Shown here: in pieces, positions 25,515 to 34,194 of the stretch
Numbering within the stretch: position 1 is the stretch's first letter
Layout: each line of letters begins with the position of its first letter
NCBI RefSeq assembly: GCF_002899675.1
Contig: NZ_PKUU01000009.1
Coordinates: 124,001-188,000, forward strand
Reading direction: 5' to 3'
Source: Clostridium sp. chh4-2
GTDB lineage: Bacteria > Bacillota > Clostridia > Lachnospirales > Lachnospiraceae
Length of the DNA stretch: 64,000 nucleotides
The notes under the pieces: generated by a model
The model's database searches: none
What the model saw: the letters and a program-made list of their open reading frames with translations, nothing else
What the model was told of the DNA's origin: nothing
Made by a program: the position numbers and the translations under genes

Positions 25515-25527
25515 AATAATGATTACT
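25515..25527 (-). promoter_or_regulatory. PerR-type operator upstream of perR
   Basis: AATAATGATTACT, a 6-1-6 inverted repeat with one mismatch that matches 11 of 13 positions of the palindrome at 25020-25032. It would allow autoregulation. Confidence 0.6.
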
Positions 25528-25606
25528 AATATAATAACAAAAAATAATATCTATGTCAAGGGATAATTACCTGATTTATCGTGAAAATATGGGGATGATA
25601 TAGGGA

Positions 25607-25635
25607 TTGAGAAATATAGGGTTTGCTGTTATAAT
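25607..25635 (+). promoter_or_regulatory. Sigma-A-type promoter ahead of the Rpn-like pseudogene
   Basis: TTGAGA (25607-25612), a 17-base spacer and TATAAT (25630-25635). The rest of the stretch 25528-25776 shows only a short GGCCGTTTCGGCC palindrome and an AAGGAGAG ribosome site. Confidence 0.7.
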
Positions 25636-25776
25636 AATGGTTGGAATTTATCTGTATTCTTTTTATTCTTCAGGCCGTTTCGGCCGCAGTTTTCCATTTT
25701 TAATTATAAAAAGCGGGAGGTGATAGGAGCCAGCCTTGATTCTGTCAGGAAAAAATAATATAATAAGGAGAGACGA

Positions 25777-26140
25777 ATGAGCACAGAGTTTTTGCAGTGG
25801 CATCCCGCTTTCTATGCAGCGGCTCAGATTGAGCTTCTGGAAGAACGGGATAAACTTGGATATTATACTCAGGGCAAACCGGGATGCAGCAGAGGAGGCG
25901 AAGGAAATGTGTGATGCGATAAGAGAGTTGTTTGCGGAGGAATTAGAGGAAGGAATGCAGTTGGGACTACAGCGGGGAATTAGTCAAGGACGAGAACAAG
26001 GCCTGGCCTGTGGCCGGGAACAGGGAATTACCATTGCAAAAATGGTCTTTCGAATGAACGCAGAAGGCAAAGATATAGATGAGATCGCCCAGGCCGGAGG
26101 TCTGACCCGTGAAGAGGTTCAAAAAATTCTGAACGATTGA
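25777..26140 (+). pseudogene. Internally deleted Rpn/PD-(D/E)XK nuclease family protein
   Basis: ATG 25777 after AAGGAG starts a typical Lachnospiraceae N-terminus (EFLQWHPAFYAAAQIELLEE). That frame closes at about codon 46. The usual C-terminal region continues in another frame (EMCDAIRELFAEELEEG, then a repeated charged GREQG-type linker, then FRMNAEGKDIDEIAQAGGLTREEV). Between them the roughly 200-residue nuclease core is missing. The frame open from 25814 fuses the scrambled junction to the C-terminal tail. The family is linked to transposase-like nucleases that spread by recombination. It is a remnant with an intact promoter. Confidence 0.75.
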
Positions 26141-26223
26141 CGAACGATAGGCGCGGGAGAAGGACGCGGATGAGGAGACAATAACTCTAAAAGGCATCTG
26201 AGAGTGTGGCAGAAGAAACAGTT

Positions 26224-26274
26224 ATGGGATTCGGTATTCACCTCCAAGATACAAGGGCGGATATCGAATCCCAT
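26224..26274. terminator. Inverted repeat between convergent genes
   Basis: Arms ATGGGATTCGGTAT (26224-26237) and ATATCGAATCCCAT (26261-26274), one mismatch, followed by TTTT. It lies between the Rpn-like remnant and the convergent LysR gene and may end both transcripts. Confidence 0.5.
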
Positions 26275-26285
26275 TTTGGCAGATA

Positions 26286-27224
26286 TCAGATCGTTTCTTT
26301 GGCAATCCGTATAAATTCTTTGGTGGCCTGTGAAAGGTAATGGCCTTTATGATAACCGATTGCCAAGACACCGTGAGCTTTCGGGTAGTTGAGCGAGTAG
26401 AAATTTAATGGTCCCCGCTCTCTTAAAACGGTATCCAAAGCGCCCCGGCTGGCGATAAACATCTTAGGATAAAAGGTGATTCCCATGCCTTTTCCGGCTA
26501 AAGCCATAACGGTTTCTATATTCTCTGTTTCCAGAATGATGCGCGGGGTGATCTGCGAATCTTCAAAGATCTCATCGGCGATTGTCCGCACCCGGTTTCC
26601 TTTATTAAGCAGTAAAAACGGGCAGCCGTCTAATATGGAAAGGTCATTGCTGTGTTCCAACAGCATTTTCGTTTCTTCCACTTTTCCGGGGAAGGCTTTT
26701 TCCAGCACGGAATCGGAGACTGCAAGGAGGACTTCCTCGTCGCAGAGGGGGACGGTTTCTATGTTATCCACCTTAAAGGGCAGCATGCCGATGATCAGAT
26801 CTACTTTGCCGTGCAGAAGATCGCTGTCCAGTTCTGAGGAGTTTCCTTCTACCAGATGAAGCTCGATATTGGGAAAGCGCTCTTTATACAGCGGTAGGAT
26901 TTCCGGCAGGATCTTCCGCCCTCTGGTATGAGAAACGCCGATGGAAATGCGGCCGGTGGAGAAATCCTTGATATCGGCTATCTCCTTGTACGTTTCATCC
27001 CTGAGATCCAAAAACTGCCGCGCTCTCGCTTTTAAAGCCTGTCCGGCATAGGTGAGGGTCAGCGGGGTGGTTCGGTTAAATAAAATAACATCAAATTCTT
27101 TTTCCAGGTTGGAGATATGGTTGCTCAGGGACTGCTGGGATATATACAGACGCTTTGCGGCTTTTGTAAAATTCAGCTCTTCCGCAGCGGTCAGGAAATA
27201 CTCCAGGTTCAAAAAATTAATCAT
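26286..27224 (-). CDS. LysR family transcriptional regulator
   Basis: A 312-residue LysR regulator. The N-terminal winged helix reads FLNLEYFLTAAEELNFTKAA, followed by RLYISQQSLSNHI. A linker helix and a two-lobed effector domain (GRISIGVSHTRG to MGITFYPKM) follow. The GGAGGATAATCGATC leader precedes ATG 27224. It is divergent from the S1-domain gene with 240 bases between starts. No T-N11-A operator was settled on. The effector is not known. Confidence 0.9.
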   Translation of the reverse strand: MINFLNLEYFLTAAEELNFTKAAKRLYISQQSLSNHISNLEKEFDVILFNRTTPLTLTYAGQALKARARQFLDLRDETYKEIADIKDFSTGRISIGVSHTRGRKILPEILPLYKERFPNIELHLVEGNSSELDSDLLHGKVDLIIGMLPFKVDNIETVPLCDEEVLLAVSDSVLEKAFPGKVEETKMLLEHSNDLSILDGCPFLLLNKGNRVRTIADEIFEDSQITPRIILETENIETVMALAGKGMGITFYPKMFIASRGALDTVLRERGPLNFYSLNYPKAHGVLAIGYHKGHYLSQATKEFIRIAKETI

Positions 27225-27464
27225 GATCGATTATCCTCCATGTATACGGTCTGTTACAGTCTGACCGCGCTCCAACTGTCATGGATAACCATACCGGAAT
27301 TTCCGCTTTGGAAGCCAAAGGAGGAGATAAAACGTCTGCCTGACTGCTGATTGTAACCGTTAATGAGAATATAGCATATTTTTTCAGAGAAAACTATAGA
27401 AATATTAGGCAGGATATGATAAATTAATATATTAGAAAGTTTTGTGAAAAGTGAGGAGAAAAAC

Positions 27465-28196
27465 ATGAGTGACGAGATGAGAAAAGATATGGAAAGCATG
27501 GATGATTACGCTGCAGAACTGGAAGCGTCTTATAAGGAATATGACGAGAGACGGAGCAAACAGGTTTATGTGGCAGAAGAAGATCCTCAGGCAGAGGCTT
27601 GGCAGAATTTAGGCCAGATGAAAGAGGACCGTACTGTTGTTAAGGTTAAGATTAAAGAGATTGTAAAAGGCGGAGCAATCGCATATGTGGACGAGATGAA
27701 GGCATTTATCCCTGCATCCCAGCTTTCACTGGAATATATTGAGAAATTGGATGAATGGGTTGGAAAATATGTAGAGGCCCTCGTTATCACCGTTGATCCT
27801 GAAAACAAGAAACTGGTTCTCTCTGCAAAGGAACTGCTGAAAGAAAAGGCAGAGGCGGAGAAACAGGAGAAGTTATCAAAGATACAGGCAGGTCAGGTTG
27901 TGGAAGGCGTTGTGGACAGCCTGAAACCATACGGCGCATTTGTTAATCTGGAAGGCGGATTATCAGGTCTGCTTCACATTTCCCAGATCAGCAATCAGAG
28001 AATTAAACATCCGGGCGCTGTTTTAAAAGAAGGCCAGAATGTGACTGTTAAGATTTTAAGCGTTGCAGACGGAAAGATCAGTCTGAGCATGAAAGCATTG
28101 GAGCCGGAAGATGAACCGGCAGAGGTTTTCGACTATAAAGAAAATGGAAGCGCCTTTACCGGCTTAGGCGACTTACTGAAGGGCATCAAATTATGA
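27465..28196 (+). CDS. S1 RNA-binding domain protein (ribosomal protein S1-like)
   Basis: A 243-residue protein with two S1 domains, at about residues 52-120 (VVKVKIKEIVKGGAIAYV) and 142-210 (GQVVEGVVDSLKPYGAFVNL, with GLLHISQIS). A charged helical stretch separates them and an acidic N-terminal region precedes them. ATG 27465 is preferred over the upstream GTG 27444 because GTGAGGAG lies between them. It is much shorter than true S1 and resembles the short S1-like proteins of clostridia that bind mRNA or ribosomes. Its stop overlaps the start of the alarmone synthetase by 4 bases. Confidence 0.88.
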   Translation: MSDEMRKDMESMDDYAAELEASYKEYDERRSKQVYVAEEDPQAEAWQNLGQMKEDRTVVKVKIKEIVKGGAIAYVDEMKAFIPASQLSLEYIEKLDEWVGKYVEALVITVDPENKKLVLSAKELLKEKAEAEKQEKLSKIQAGQVVEGVVDSLKPYGAFVNLEGGLSGLLHISQISNQRIKHPGAVLKEGQNVTVKILSVADGKISLSMKALEPEDEPAEVFDYKENGSAFTGLGDLLKGIKL

Positions 28197-28864
28197 TGAA
28201 TATCCCTAAAACATACAACCAGATTGACCAATGGAAATCGGTTATGTTTTTGTATAACTCTGCGTTAAAGGAGATCAATACCAAGATTGAGATTCTGAAT
28301 AATGAGTTCGTTCATATTTATGATTACAATCCTATTGAACATATTAAGTCGCGGCTGAAAACGCCGGAAAGCATTGTTCAGAAGCTGAAACGCTACGGAT
28401 GGGATGTTACCATTGACAATATGACTGATAAGCTCAATGATATCGCGGGAATCAGAATTATCTGTTCCTTTACATCGGATATTTATATGATTGCCGATAT
28501 GATATCGAGGCAGAGCGATGTTACAGTTTTATTTGTAAAAGATTATATCAAAAATCCAAAACCAAATGGATATAAGAGTTATCACATGGTGGTGACAATT
28601 CCGATTTATCTGACTGACGGGCCGGTAGAGACGAAAGTGGAGATACAGATACGGACAGTAGCCATGGATTTCTGGGCCAGCCTGGAACATAAAATCTATT
28701 ATAAATTTGAGGGGAATGCGCCTGCATATCTTCAGCAGGAGCTGAAAGCCTGCGCCGATATGGTGGATATGCTGGATGCCAAGATGTATTCCCTGAATGA
28801 AGCAATTCTTGCGCTCAGCCAGAACCAACAGGAAGAAGCTATTGAAGAAGAGACAAAGGGGTAA
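28193..28864 (+). CDS. Small alarmone synthetase (RelA/SpoT-domain GTP pyrophosphokinase, RelQ-like)
   Basis: A 223-residue single-domain (p)ppGpp synthetase. Visible motifs are SRLKTPESIVQKLKR, DIAGIRIICSF, KPNGYKSYHMVV and EIQIRTVAMDFWASLEHKI, all typical of the synthetase active site. There is no HD hydrolase, TGS or ACT domain. It is coupled to the S1-domain gene by a 4-base overlap (ATGA). Such enzymes respond to cell-wall or alkaline stress in Bacillus relatives; regulation here is not visible. Confidence 0.93.
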   Translation: MMNIPKTYNQIDQWKSVMFLYNSALKEINTKIEILNNEFVHIYDYNPIEHIKSRLKTPESIVQKLKRYGWDVTIDNMTDKLNDIAGIRIICSFTSDIYMIADMISRQSDVTVLFVKDYIKNPKPNGYKSYHMVVTIPIYLTDGPVETKVEIQIRTVAMDFWASLEHKIYYKFEGNAPAYLQQELKACADMVDMLDAKMYSLNEAILALSQNQQEEAIEEETKG

Positions 28865-28896
28865 AGGCTGAAGCGAAGAGAACTTTTAACATAATA

Positions 28897-28975
28897 GGTG
28901 AAGGGATTTTTGAAAAAGCCTTAGTGATTTGGTTTTAAAACCAAACCCTAAGGCTTTTTCAAAAATCCCTTCACC
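28897..28975. repeat. Palindromic repeat, copy B
   Basis: Perfect 28-base arms (28897-28924 and 28948-28975) enclosing a second palindrome TTTGGTTTTAAAACCAAA. The core GTGAAGGGATTTTTGAAAAA relates it to the repeats at 23706 and 35721. It lies 33 bases after the alarmone synthetase gene and could end its transcript. Confidence 0.75.
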
Positions 28976-29011
28976 CTTCCTGTAAATTTATGCGGAGAGA
29001 CGAGGGATAAT

Positions 29012-30814
29012 ATGTGGAGACTTCTCAGAGAGACAGGTCAGATTATAAAATTTAATATCAAGAATCTGCTTCTGTTTGAAGTGATCTACCGTTTGGTAAC
29101 TGCTCCCATTTACCTGCGTTTCATGGACCTGGGGATTAAAGCTATTTTAAAGCTGAACGGCTACAGCTTTCTTACATTGGGAAATCTGGGGAAAATCCTG
29201 TTGAATCCGGGGACGATACTGATTCTTTTAGGCGTGAGCCTGGTTGGCGTTTTGATATTAACCGTTGAGATCGGCGGATTGATCACCGCATTTTCAGGGG
29301 CGGCTTATTACCTGAAGCTTCCCTGGACGGAGATTCTGTCCGGCGGAGTGCACAAGCTGATTGATGAAATGAGGCGAAAGAATTTTGCGATTCTTTTAAT
29401 GGCGCTGGTGAATTACCTGCTGGTCAACCTCTATTTGATCTACCGGGTGTTTACCCACGTGAAACCCCTTAATTTTATGATGCGCACAATTTTGGAAGAA
29501 CCCGTATCCAGAATGCTTCTGGTGGTTGGGCTGGTGCTTTGCGTAATCGGGTTTGCTCCGGTTATGTTTGTCTGGTATGGATGTATGGTGGAGCAGAAAT
29601 CTTTCCGGGACAGCTGCGCAAGAAGCAGGGAACTTTTGAAAGACCATGTGATTCCATCTGTAATACTGATGGGCGGGGGCAATGCGGCGGCTATTTTATT
29701 GATGATTATTACGTATCTTGTCTGCGTGTTGGCGGCGGCTCTGATCGTTGTGTTGGCAGTGGATAAAAAGATGGAGTTCGCATTTCTTCTCGCGGCCTGT
29801 GACAGGATTGAGCTGGTTTTGCTGTTTTTGTTCAGCTCGATTATCTGTATGGTCAATTTTGCGTCCCTGACAGTGCTTTACTACCAATACAGCAGCCGGC
29901 TGAAACGTGAGCCCAGGTGGGATTTTGATTTTACGGGACAAAAGGTTTTGAAGAAAAAATATGCTCTGGTAGCAGGCGTTCTGATGTGTGTTGTCAGCGC
30001 TGTCTGCATGTTTGACGTGGCCTGGAACGGTTCCGTGATCACAAAAGCTGTGATAACGGATATAGGCATAACCGCCCACCGGGGGAGTTCCAAAACGGCT
30101 CCGGAAAATACCATGGCGGCCATTGAAGCGGCGGTGGAAGAGCTGGCTGATTATGCGGAGATCGACGTACAGGAATCCAGTGACGGGTATTTGGTCCTCT
30201 GCCATGACAGCAGTTTAAAACGGGTGGCCGGAATTAAGCGCAATGTGTCGGAACTGACCTTTGAGCAGCTGATGGAGCTGGATGTGGGAAGCTGGTTTTC
30301 ACCGGAATTTGCCGGTGAGAGGATTCCGACCTTGGAAGAGGTGATGGCCTATGCCAAGGGAAAGATCAATCTGAACATAGAAATTAAGAATGCGGGAAGC
30401 GGCAGCCGGATGCCGGAAATGGTATTAAAACTGATTGAAGAGTATGGGATGGAAGAACAGTGCGTAGTGACATCTACGGCCCTTAAATATTTGGTGCGGA
30501 TTAAGGAATTGAATCCGGATATTAAAACCGGTTATATTATTTCAGCGGCTTACGGCCGTTATTATGAAGAAGACAGCATTGATTTTATCAGTCTGCGTTC
30601 CAGCTTTGTGACCGAGCGTTTGGTGACGCTGGCCCATGAATCCGGCAAGGAGATTCATGCCTGGACGGTCAACAGCAAAAGCGAGATGGAGCGGGTAAAG
30701 GCCCTTGGCGTGGATAATATCATAACGGATTATCCGGTCAGAGCCAGAGAGCTGATCTATGGGGAAGAGGCGACGGAAACGCTGTTGGGATATCTGCGTC
30801 TGATTCTGAGATAG
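29012..30814 (+). CDS. Membrane-bound glycerophosphodiester phosphodiesterase
   Basis: A 600-residue protein. Residues 1-340 form a polytopic domain of the GDPD-associated membrane type (glycerophosphoryl diester phosphodiesterase membrane domain). Residues about 349-595 form a GDPD barrel with ITAHRGSSKTAPENTM, AEIDVQESSDG and LVLCHD, then NIEIKNAG, ITDYPVRA. Catalytic histidines and acidic metal ligands are kept. The barrel follows the last span, so its side of the membrane depends on span count; an outward orientation is usual for such fusions. It stands apart from the two cytoplasmic GDPDs at 22 and 11314. It starts at ATG after GAGACGAGGG. Confidence 0.92.
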   Translation: MWRLLRETGQIIKFNIKNLLLFEVIYRLVTAPIYLRFMDLGIKAILKLNGYSFLTLGNLGKILLNPGTILILLGVSLVGVLILTVEIGGLITAFSGAAYYLKLPWTEILSGGVHKLIDEMRRKNFAILLMALVNYLLVNLYLIYRVFTHVKPLNFMMRTILEEPVSRMLLVVGLVLCVIGFAPVMFVWYGCMVEQKSFRDSCARSRELLKDHVIPSVILMGGGNAAAILLMIITYLVCVLAAALIVVLAVDKKMEFAFLLAACDRIELVLLFLFSSIICMVNFASLTVLYYQYSSRLKREPRWDFDFTGQKVLKKKYALVAGVLMCVVSAVCMFDVAWNGSVITKAVITDIGITAHRGSSKTAPENTMAAIEAAVEELADYAEIDVQESSDGYLVLCHDSSLKRVAGIKRNVSELTFEQLMELDVGSWFSPEFAGERIPTLEEVMAYAKGKINLNIEIKNAGSGSRMPEMVLKLIEEYGMEEQCVVTSTALKYLVRIKELNPDIKTGYIISAAYGRYYEEDSIDFISLRSSFVTERLVTLAHESGKEIHAWTVNSKSEMERVKALGVDNIITDYPVRARELIYGEEATETLLGYLRLILR

Positions 30815-30872
30815 GGATTCAGAAGATAGAAACTTGCGATAGAGAGACTGAAATGAGGAGAAAATTGGAATT

Positions 30873-31328
30873 ATGCGTATGGTAATACAGAGAGTGGCTC
30901 ATGCAAAAGTCACTGTGTCCGGCCAGGAGATTGGTTCGATTGGCAGAGGATTTTTAATTTTACTGGGTGTGGAAGACAGCGATGACCGGACGGTTGCGGA
31001 TAAAATGGTGGATAAGATGGGAAAGCTGCGCATCTTTGAAGATGAGCAGGGAAAGACCAATCTTTCTTTGGCAGATGTGGACGGAGAGATTCTGGTGGTC
31101 AGCCAGTTCACCTTATATGCGGACTGCAGAAAAGGGAACAGGCCCAGCTTTATCCGGGCCGGAGCGCCTGCTTTGGCTGAAGAACTCTATGAATATGTGG
31201 TTTCGCAGTGCGGCCGGTATGCGAAAAAGACGGCTCACGGAAGCTTCGGAGCCGATATGAAGGTTGAACTGTTAAATGACGGGCCATTTACCATAGTGCT
31301 GGACAGTGAAGAGCTGATGAAACGATGA
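30873..31328 (+). CDS. dtd: D-aminoacyl-tRNA deacylase
   Basis: A 151-residue protein of the Dtd family, which removes D-amino acids from mischarged tRNA. It starts [15 protein letters not shown] and has the active-site SQFTLYAD and [11 protein letters not shown] (the GP cis motif). Length and both motifs are standard. It overlaps by 4 bases an upstream in-frame ATG of the M18 peptidase gene; the true peptidase start lies 21 bases later. Confidence 0.96.
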   Translation: MRMVIQRVAHAKVTVSGQEIGSIGRGFLILLGVEDSDDRTVADKMVDKMGKLRIFEDEQGKTNLSLADVDGEILVVSQFTLYADCRKGNRPSFIRAGAPALAEELYEYVVSQCGRYAKKTAHGSFGADMKVELLNDGPFTIVLDSEELMKR

Positions 31329-31348
31329 CAAAGAGAAAGGAAGAAAAG

Positions 31349-32743
31349 ATGGAAAAGACAGCAAAAGAATTACAGGATGAACTCACCTGGAAATTCCCTC
31401 ATATTGCAAAGGCGGCGCCTGAACAGGTGGAGCAGGCGGCAGCATTTTGCGAAGGGTATAAAAAATTCCTGGATACGGGAAAAACTGAGCGGGAATGCGT
31501 AAAAGAAGCGGAGCAGATGCTTCTGAATGCCGGATACAGGCCGTTTGACGAGAATGGAACATATGAACCGGGCGACAAAGTTTATATGATTCAAAGAAAT
31601 AAAGCGCTGATTGCCACCACTTTTGGAACTGAGAAGGTGGATGCAGGTCTCAGAATCAACGGTGCCCATATTGATTCACCCAGACTGGACTTAAAGCCCA
31701 ATCCTATGTATGAAAAAAATGATATCGCCTACTTTAAAACCCATTATTACGGCGGCATCAGAAAATATCAGTGGGGCACGGTTCCGCTGGCTATGCATGG
31801 AGTTATTATCAAGAAAAATGGTGAAAAAGTGGAGATTTCCATCGGTGAAAACGAGAATGATCCTGTATTTTGCGTTACCGATCTGCTTCCCCATCTGGGC
31901 GCGGAACAGAATGAACGCCATTTAAAGGATGGATTAAAAGGCGAGGAACTGAATATCGTGATCGGTTCCGTGCCGTATGCAGACGATGAGATTAAGGAGC
32001 CGGTCAAACTGCTTGCGCTCCAAATATTAAATGAGAAATATGGGATTACGGAGGCGGATTTCCTTCGTGCGGAAATCGAGATGGTTCCTGCCCAGAAAGC
32101 CAGCGACGTGGGGCTGGACCGCAGCATGATCGGCGCTTACGGGCAGGATGACAGGGTATGCGCTTATACGGCTCTCATGGCGGAGATCGAAACGAAGGAG
32201 CCAAAATACACTACGGTAACGGTTCTGACAGATAAAGAGGAGATCGGATCGGAGGGAAATACAGGGCTGAACTCCAACTATGTGGCTCATTATATTGAGT
32301 ATTTGGCAGAACTTCAGGGGGTTAATCCTAAGGCTGTTTTCAAAAATGCGGTCTGCCTCTCCTCTGATGTAAATGCGGCGTATGATCCCACGTTTCCAAG
32401 CGTATTTGAAGCGAATAATTCCTGCTATATGAATAAAGGATGCGTTTTAACCAAGTATACGGGGGCCAGAGGAAAATCCGGTTCTAACGATGCCAGTGCG
32501 GAGCTGATGGCGCGGGTGATCGATATTATGGACAGAGGCGGCGTATACTGGCAGATCGGCGAACTGGGAGCGGTGGACGCAGGAGGCGGCGGAACCATTG
32601 CCAAATATGTGGCTCAGATGAATATCGAAGTGGTGGATCTTGGCGTGCCGATTCTCTCCATGCATTCTCCATTTGAACTGGCTTCCAAATTGGATGTGTA
32701 TAATACATACAAGGCATTTCATGCATTTTATAACATCGTGTAA
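31349..32743 (+). CDS. M18 family aminopeptidase
   Basis: A 464-residue zinc aminopeptidase of the M18 (aminopeptidase I/ApeB) family. Metal and active-site regions are INGAHIDSPRLDLKP, VLTDKEEIGSEGNTG, SSDVNAAYDPTF and LSMHSPFELASKLD. ATG 31349 is chosen because AGAAAGGAAG precedes it; an ATG at 31325 overlapping dtd is possible. It releases neutral or acidic N-terminal residues from peptides in the cytoplasm. Its stop codon TAA is shared with the end of the palindromic element that begins at 32740. Confidence 0.94.
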   Translation: MEKTAKELQDELTWKFPHIAKAAPEQVEQAAAFCEGYKKFLDTGKTERECVKEAEQMLLNAGYRPFDENGTYEPGDKVYMIQRNKALIATTFGTEKVDAGLRINGAHIDSPRLDLKPNPMYEKNDIAYFKTHYYGGIRKYQWGTVPLAMHGVIIKKNGEKVEISIGENENDPVFCVTDLLPHLGAEQNERHLKDGLKGEELNIVIGSVPYADDEIKEPVKLLALQILNEKYGITEADFLRAEIEMVPAQKASDVGLDRSMIGAYGQDDRVCAYTALMAEIETKEPKYTTVTVLTDKEEIGSEGNTGLNSNYVAHYIEYLAELQGVNPKAVFKNAVCLSSDVNAAYDPTFPSVFEANNSCYMNKGCVLTKYTGARGKSGSNDASAELMARVIDIMDRGGVYWQIGELGAVDAGGGGTIAKYVAQMNIEVVDLGVPILSMHSPFELASKLDVYNTYKAFHAFYNIV

Positions 32744-32892
32744 CTATTCAGAGGGGACATCTTCTTGCATGGCCTGCGGCCATACAAGAAGCATCGGAGG
32801 TTCCTCCGATGGAAATATTGGTACAAAAATCCGCTTACAAGCAAGCTTGACACTGATTTTTGTATCAATATTTCCGCCCCCTGAACAGTTAC
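32740..32892. mobile_element. MITE-like palindromic element 2 (153 bp)
   Basis: The ends GTAACTATTCAG (32740-32751) and CTGAACAGTTAC (32881-32892) match element 1 at 13395. Inside are three further hairpins: CTTCTTGCATGGCC with GGCCATACAAGAAG, CATCGGAGG with CCTCCGATG, and 21-base arms at 32811-32831 and 32855-32875. The flanks AACATCGT and AGCATATT agree at 5 of 8 positions, a possible decayed target duplication. Nothing is encoded. The remaining stretch to 33067 shows a TATAAC-type -10 near 32954. Confidence 0.75.
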
Positions 32893-33067
32893 AGCATATT
32901 CTGAAATTTTTGTGAATTTGGCTGAAATACTTTTTTTTCCCTCTCTTATGTGGTATAACTTAGATTATCTGTATCCCCAAAGGGGAGTCCCTGACTGACA
33001 GCCAGCAAAAGGGCGCATAGGGGAAAAAAGATGCGAATAAATAGAAAAGAATAAGGATGTATTAATC

Positions 33068-34171
33068 ATGAGAAAATTTGCAAAGGTATGTATTTGCGGT
33101 ATGGCTGCGGCTGTGCTGTTAACAGGATGTTCAAAGAAGAATTCAGTTGAGCCGACAAGTGCTGCGGAGACAGAAGCGACATCGTTTTCAAGTAATTTAA
33201 TGGAGCCCATTGAAGGAGTAACGCTGGGGGCTGATGAAGATAAGGTTGTTTTAGGCGAATATAAAGGACTTGAAGTGGAAGCCGTTCCGGTGGAAGAAGT
33301 AAAGGATGAGGAAGTAGAACAGAGGGTGCAGTATGTTTTAGCAAGCAATCCGATCACTGAGGTGCCGGCAGACCATGTTGCTCAGAACGGCGATACGGTC
33401 AATATCGATTTTGTGGGAAAAAAAGATGGAGTTGCATTTGAAGGCGGAACCGCAGAAGGACAGGATTTACAACTCGGTTCAGGAAGCTTTATTCCGGGCT
33501 TTGAAGAAGGCTTGGTTGGCGTAAAGGCTGGAGATAAGAAAGATCTGAATCTCACCTTCCCTGAGAACTATCCTCAGGCTGATTTAGCAGGTGCTGCAGT
33601 GGTATTTGAAGTGACTGTTAACAGCTTTACATCAATTGTTCCTGAGTTAAATGATGAATTTGTTGCTGCACATTCGGAAACTTCCAAGAATGTGGACGCA
33701 TTTAGAGAAGAATTAAGAGAGCAGATTGGAAAAGAGAAAGAGGCTGCAGCTCTTTTAATGAAAAAAAATGCTTTGTTTACGGAAGTGATAAATAACAGTG
33801 AAGTATCGGTAACGGATAAAACATTGGAAGAAGAATACAATAGACAGCTTCTTATTAGTACAAACAGGGCTCAAGCTCTTGGCATGGACCTTGAAACAAT
33901 GTTGTCTCTTTACGGCATGGACATGTCTACATTCCAGAACCAGTTGAGACAGGCTGCTGCCCAAATGGCGAGGGAGAACTTAATTATCGATGCGATTGCG
34001 GATCAGGAGGGCATTGTTCTTAATGATACGGAACGGGAAGAAATTGCTAAAGATATAGGTTATGGCAGTGTTGACGCCATGGAAAGTGCTTTTGGAGAAG
34101 TAACAACAAACAGTTTCTTAATGGCAGAAAAAGTAGTAGCATTTCTAGCGGATAATGCAGTGGAAAAATAG
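33068..34171 (+). CDS. Trigger-factor-like FKBP peptidyl-prolyl isomerase lipoprotein
   Basis: A 367-residue lipoprotein with signal ending LLTGC (C21). A short acidic linker is followed by a trigger-factor-like region, an FKBP domain (NGDTVNIDFVGKKDGVAFEG to FPENYP), and a trigger-factor C-terminal chaperone region with long helices (residues about 190-365). Unlike cytoplasmic Tig it lacks the ribosome-binding N-terminal domain and is surface-anchored, so it probably folds secreted proteins. An AAGGATG-type ribosome site is weak. Confidence 0.9.
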   Translation: MRKFAKVCICGMAAAVLLTGCSKKNSVEPTSAAETEATSFSSNLMEPIEGVTLGADEDKVVLGEYKGLEVEAVPVEEVKDEEVEQRVQYVLASNPITEVPADHVAQNGDTVNIDFVGKKDGVAFEGGTAEGQDLQLGSGSFIPGFEEGLVGVKAGDKKDLNLTFPENYPQADLAGAAVVFEVTVNSFTSIVPELNDEFVAAHSETSKNVDAFREELREQIGKEKEAAALLMKKNALFTEVINNSEVSVTDKTLEEEYNRQLLISTNRAQALGMDLETMLSLYGMDMSTFQNQLRQAAAQMARENLIIDAIADQEGIVLNDTEREEIAKDIGYGSVDAMESAFGEVTTNSFLMAEKVVAFLADNAVEK

Positions 34172-34194
34172 TTCAGATCATAGGGGGATCTCGT

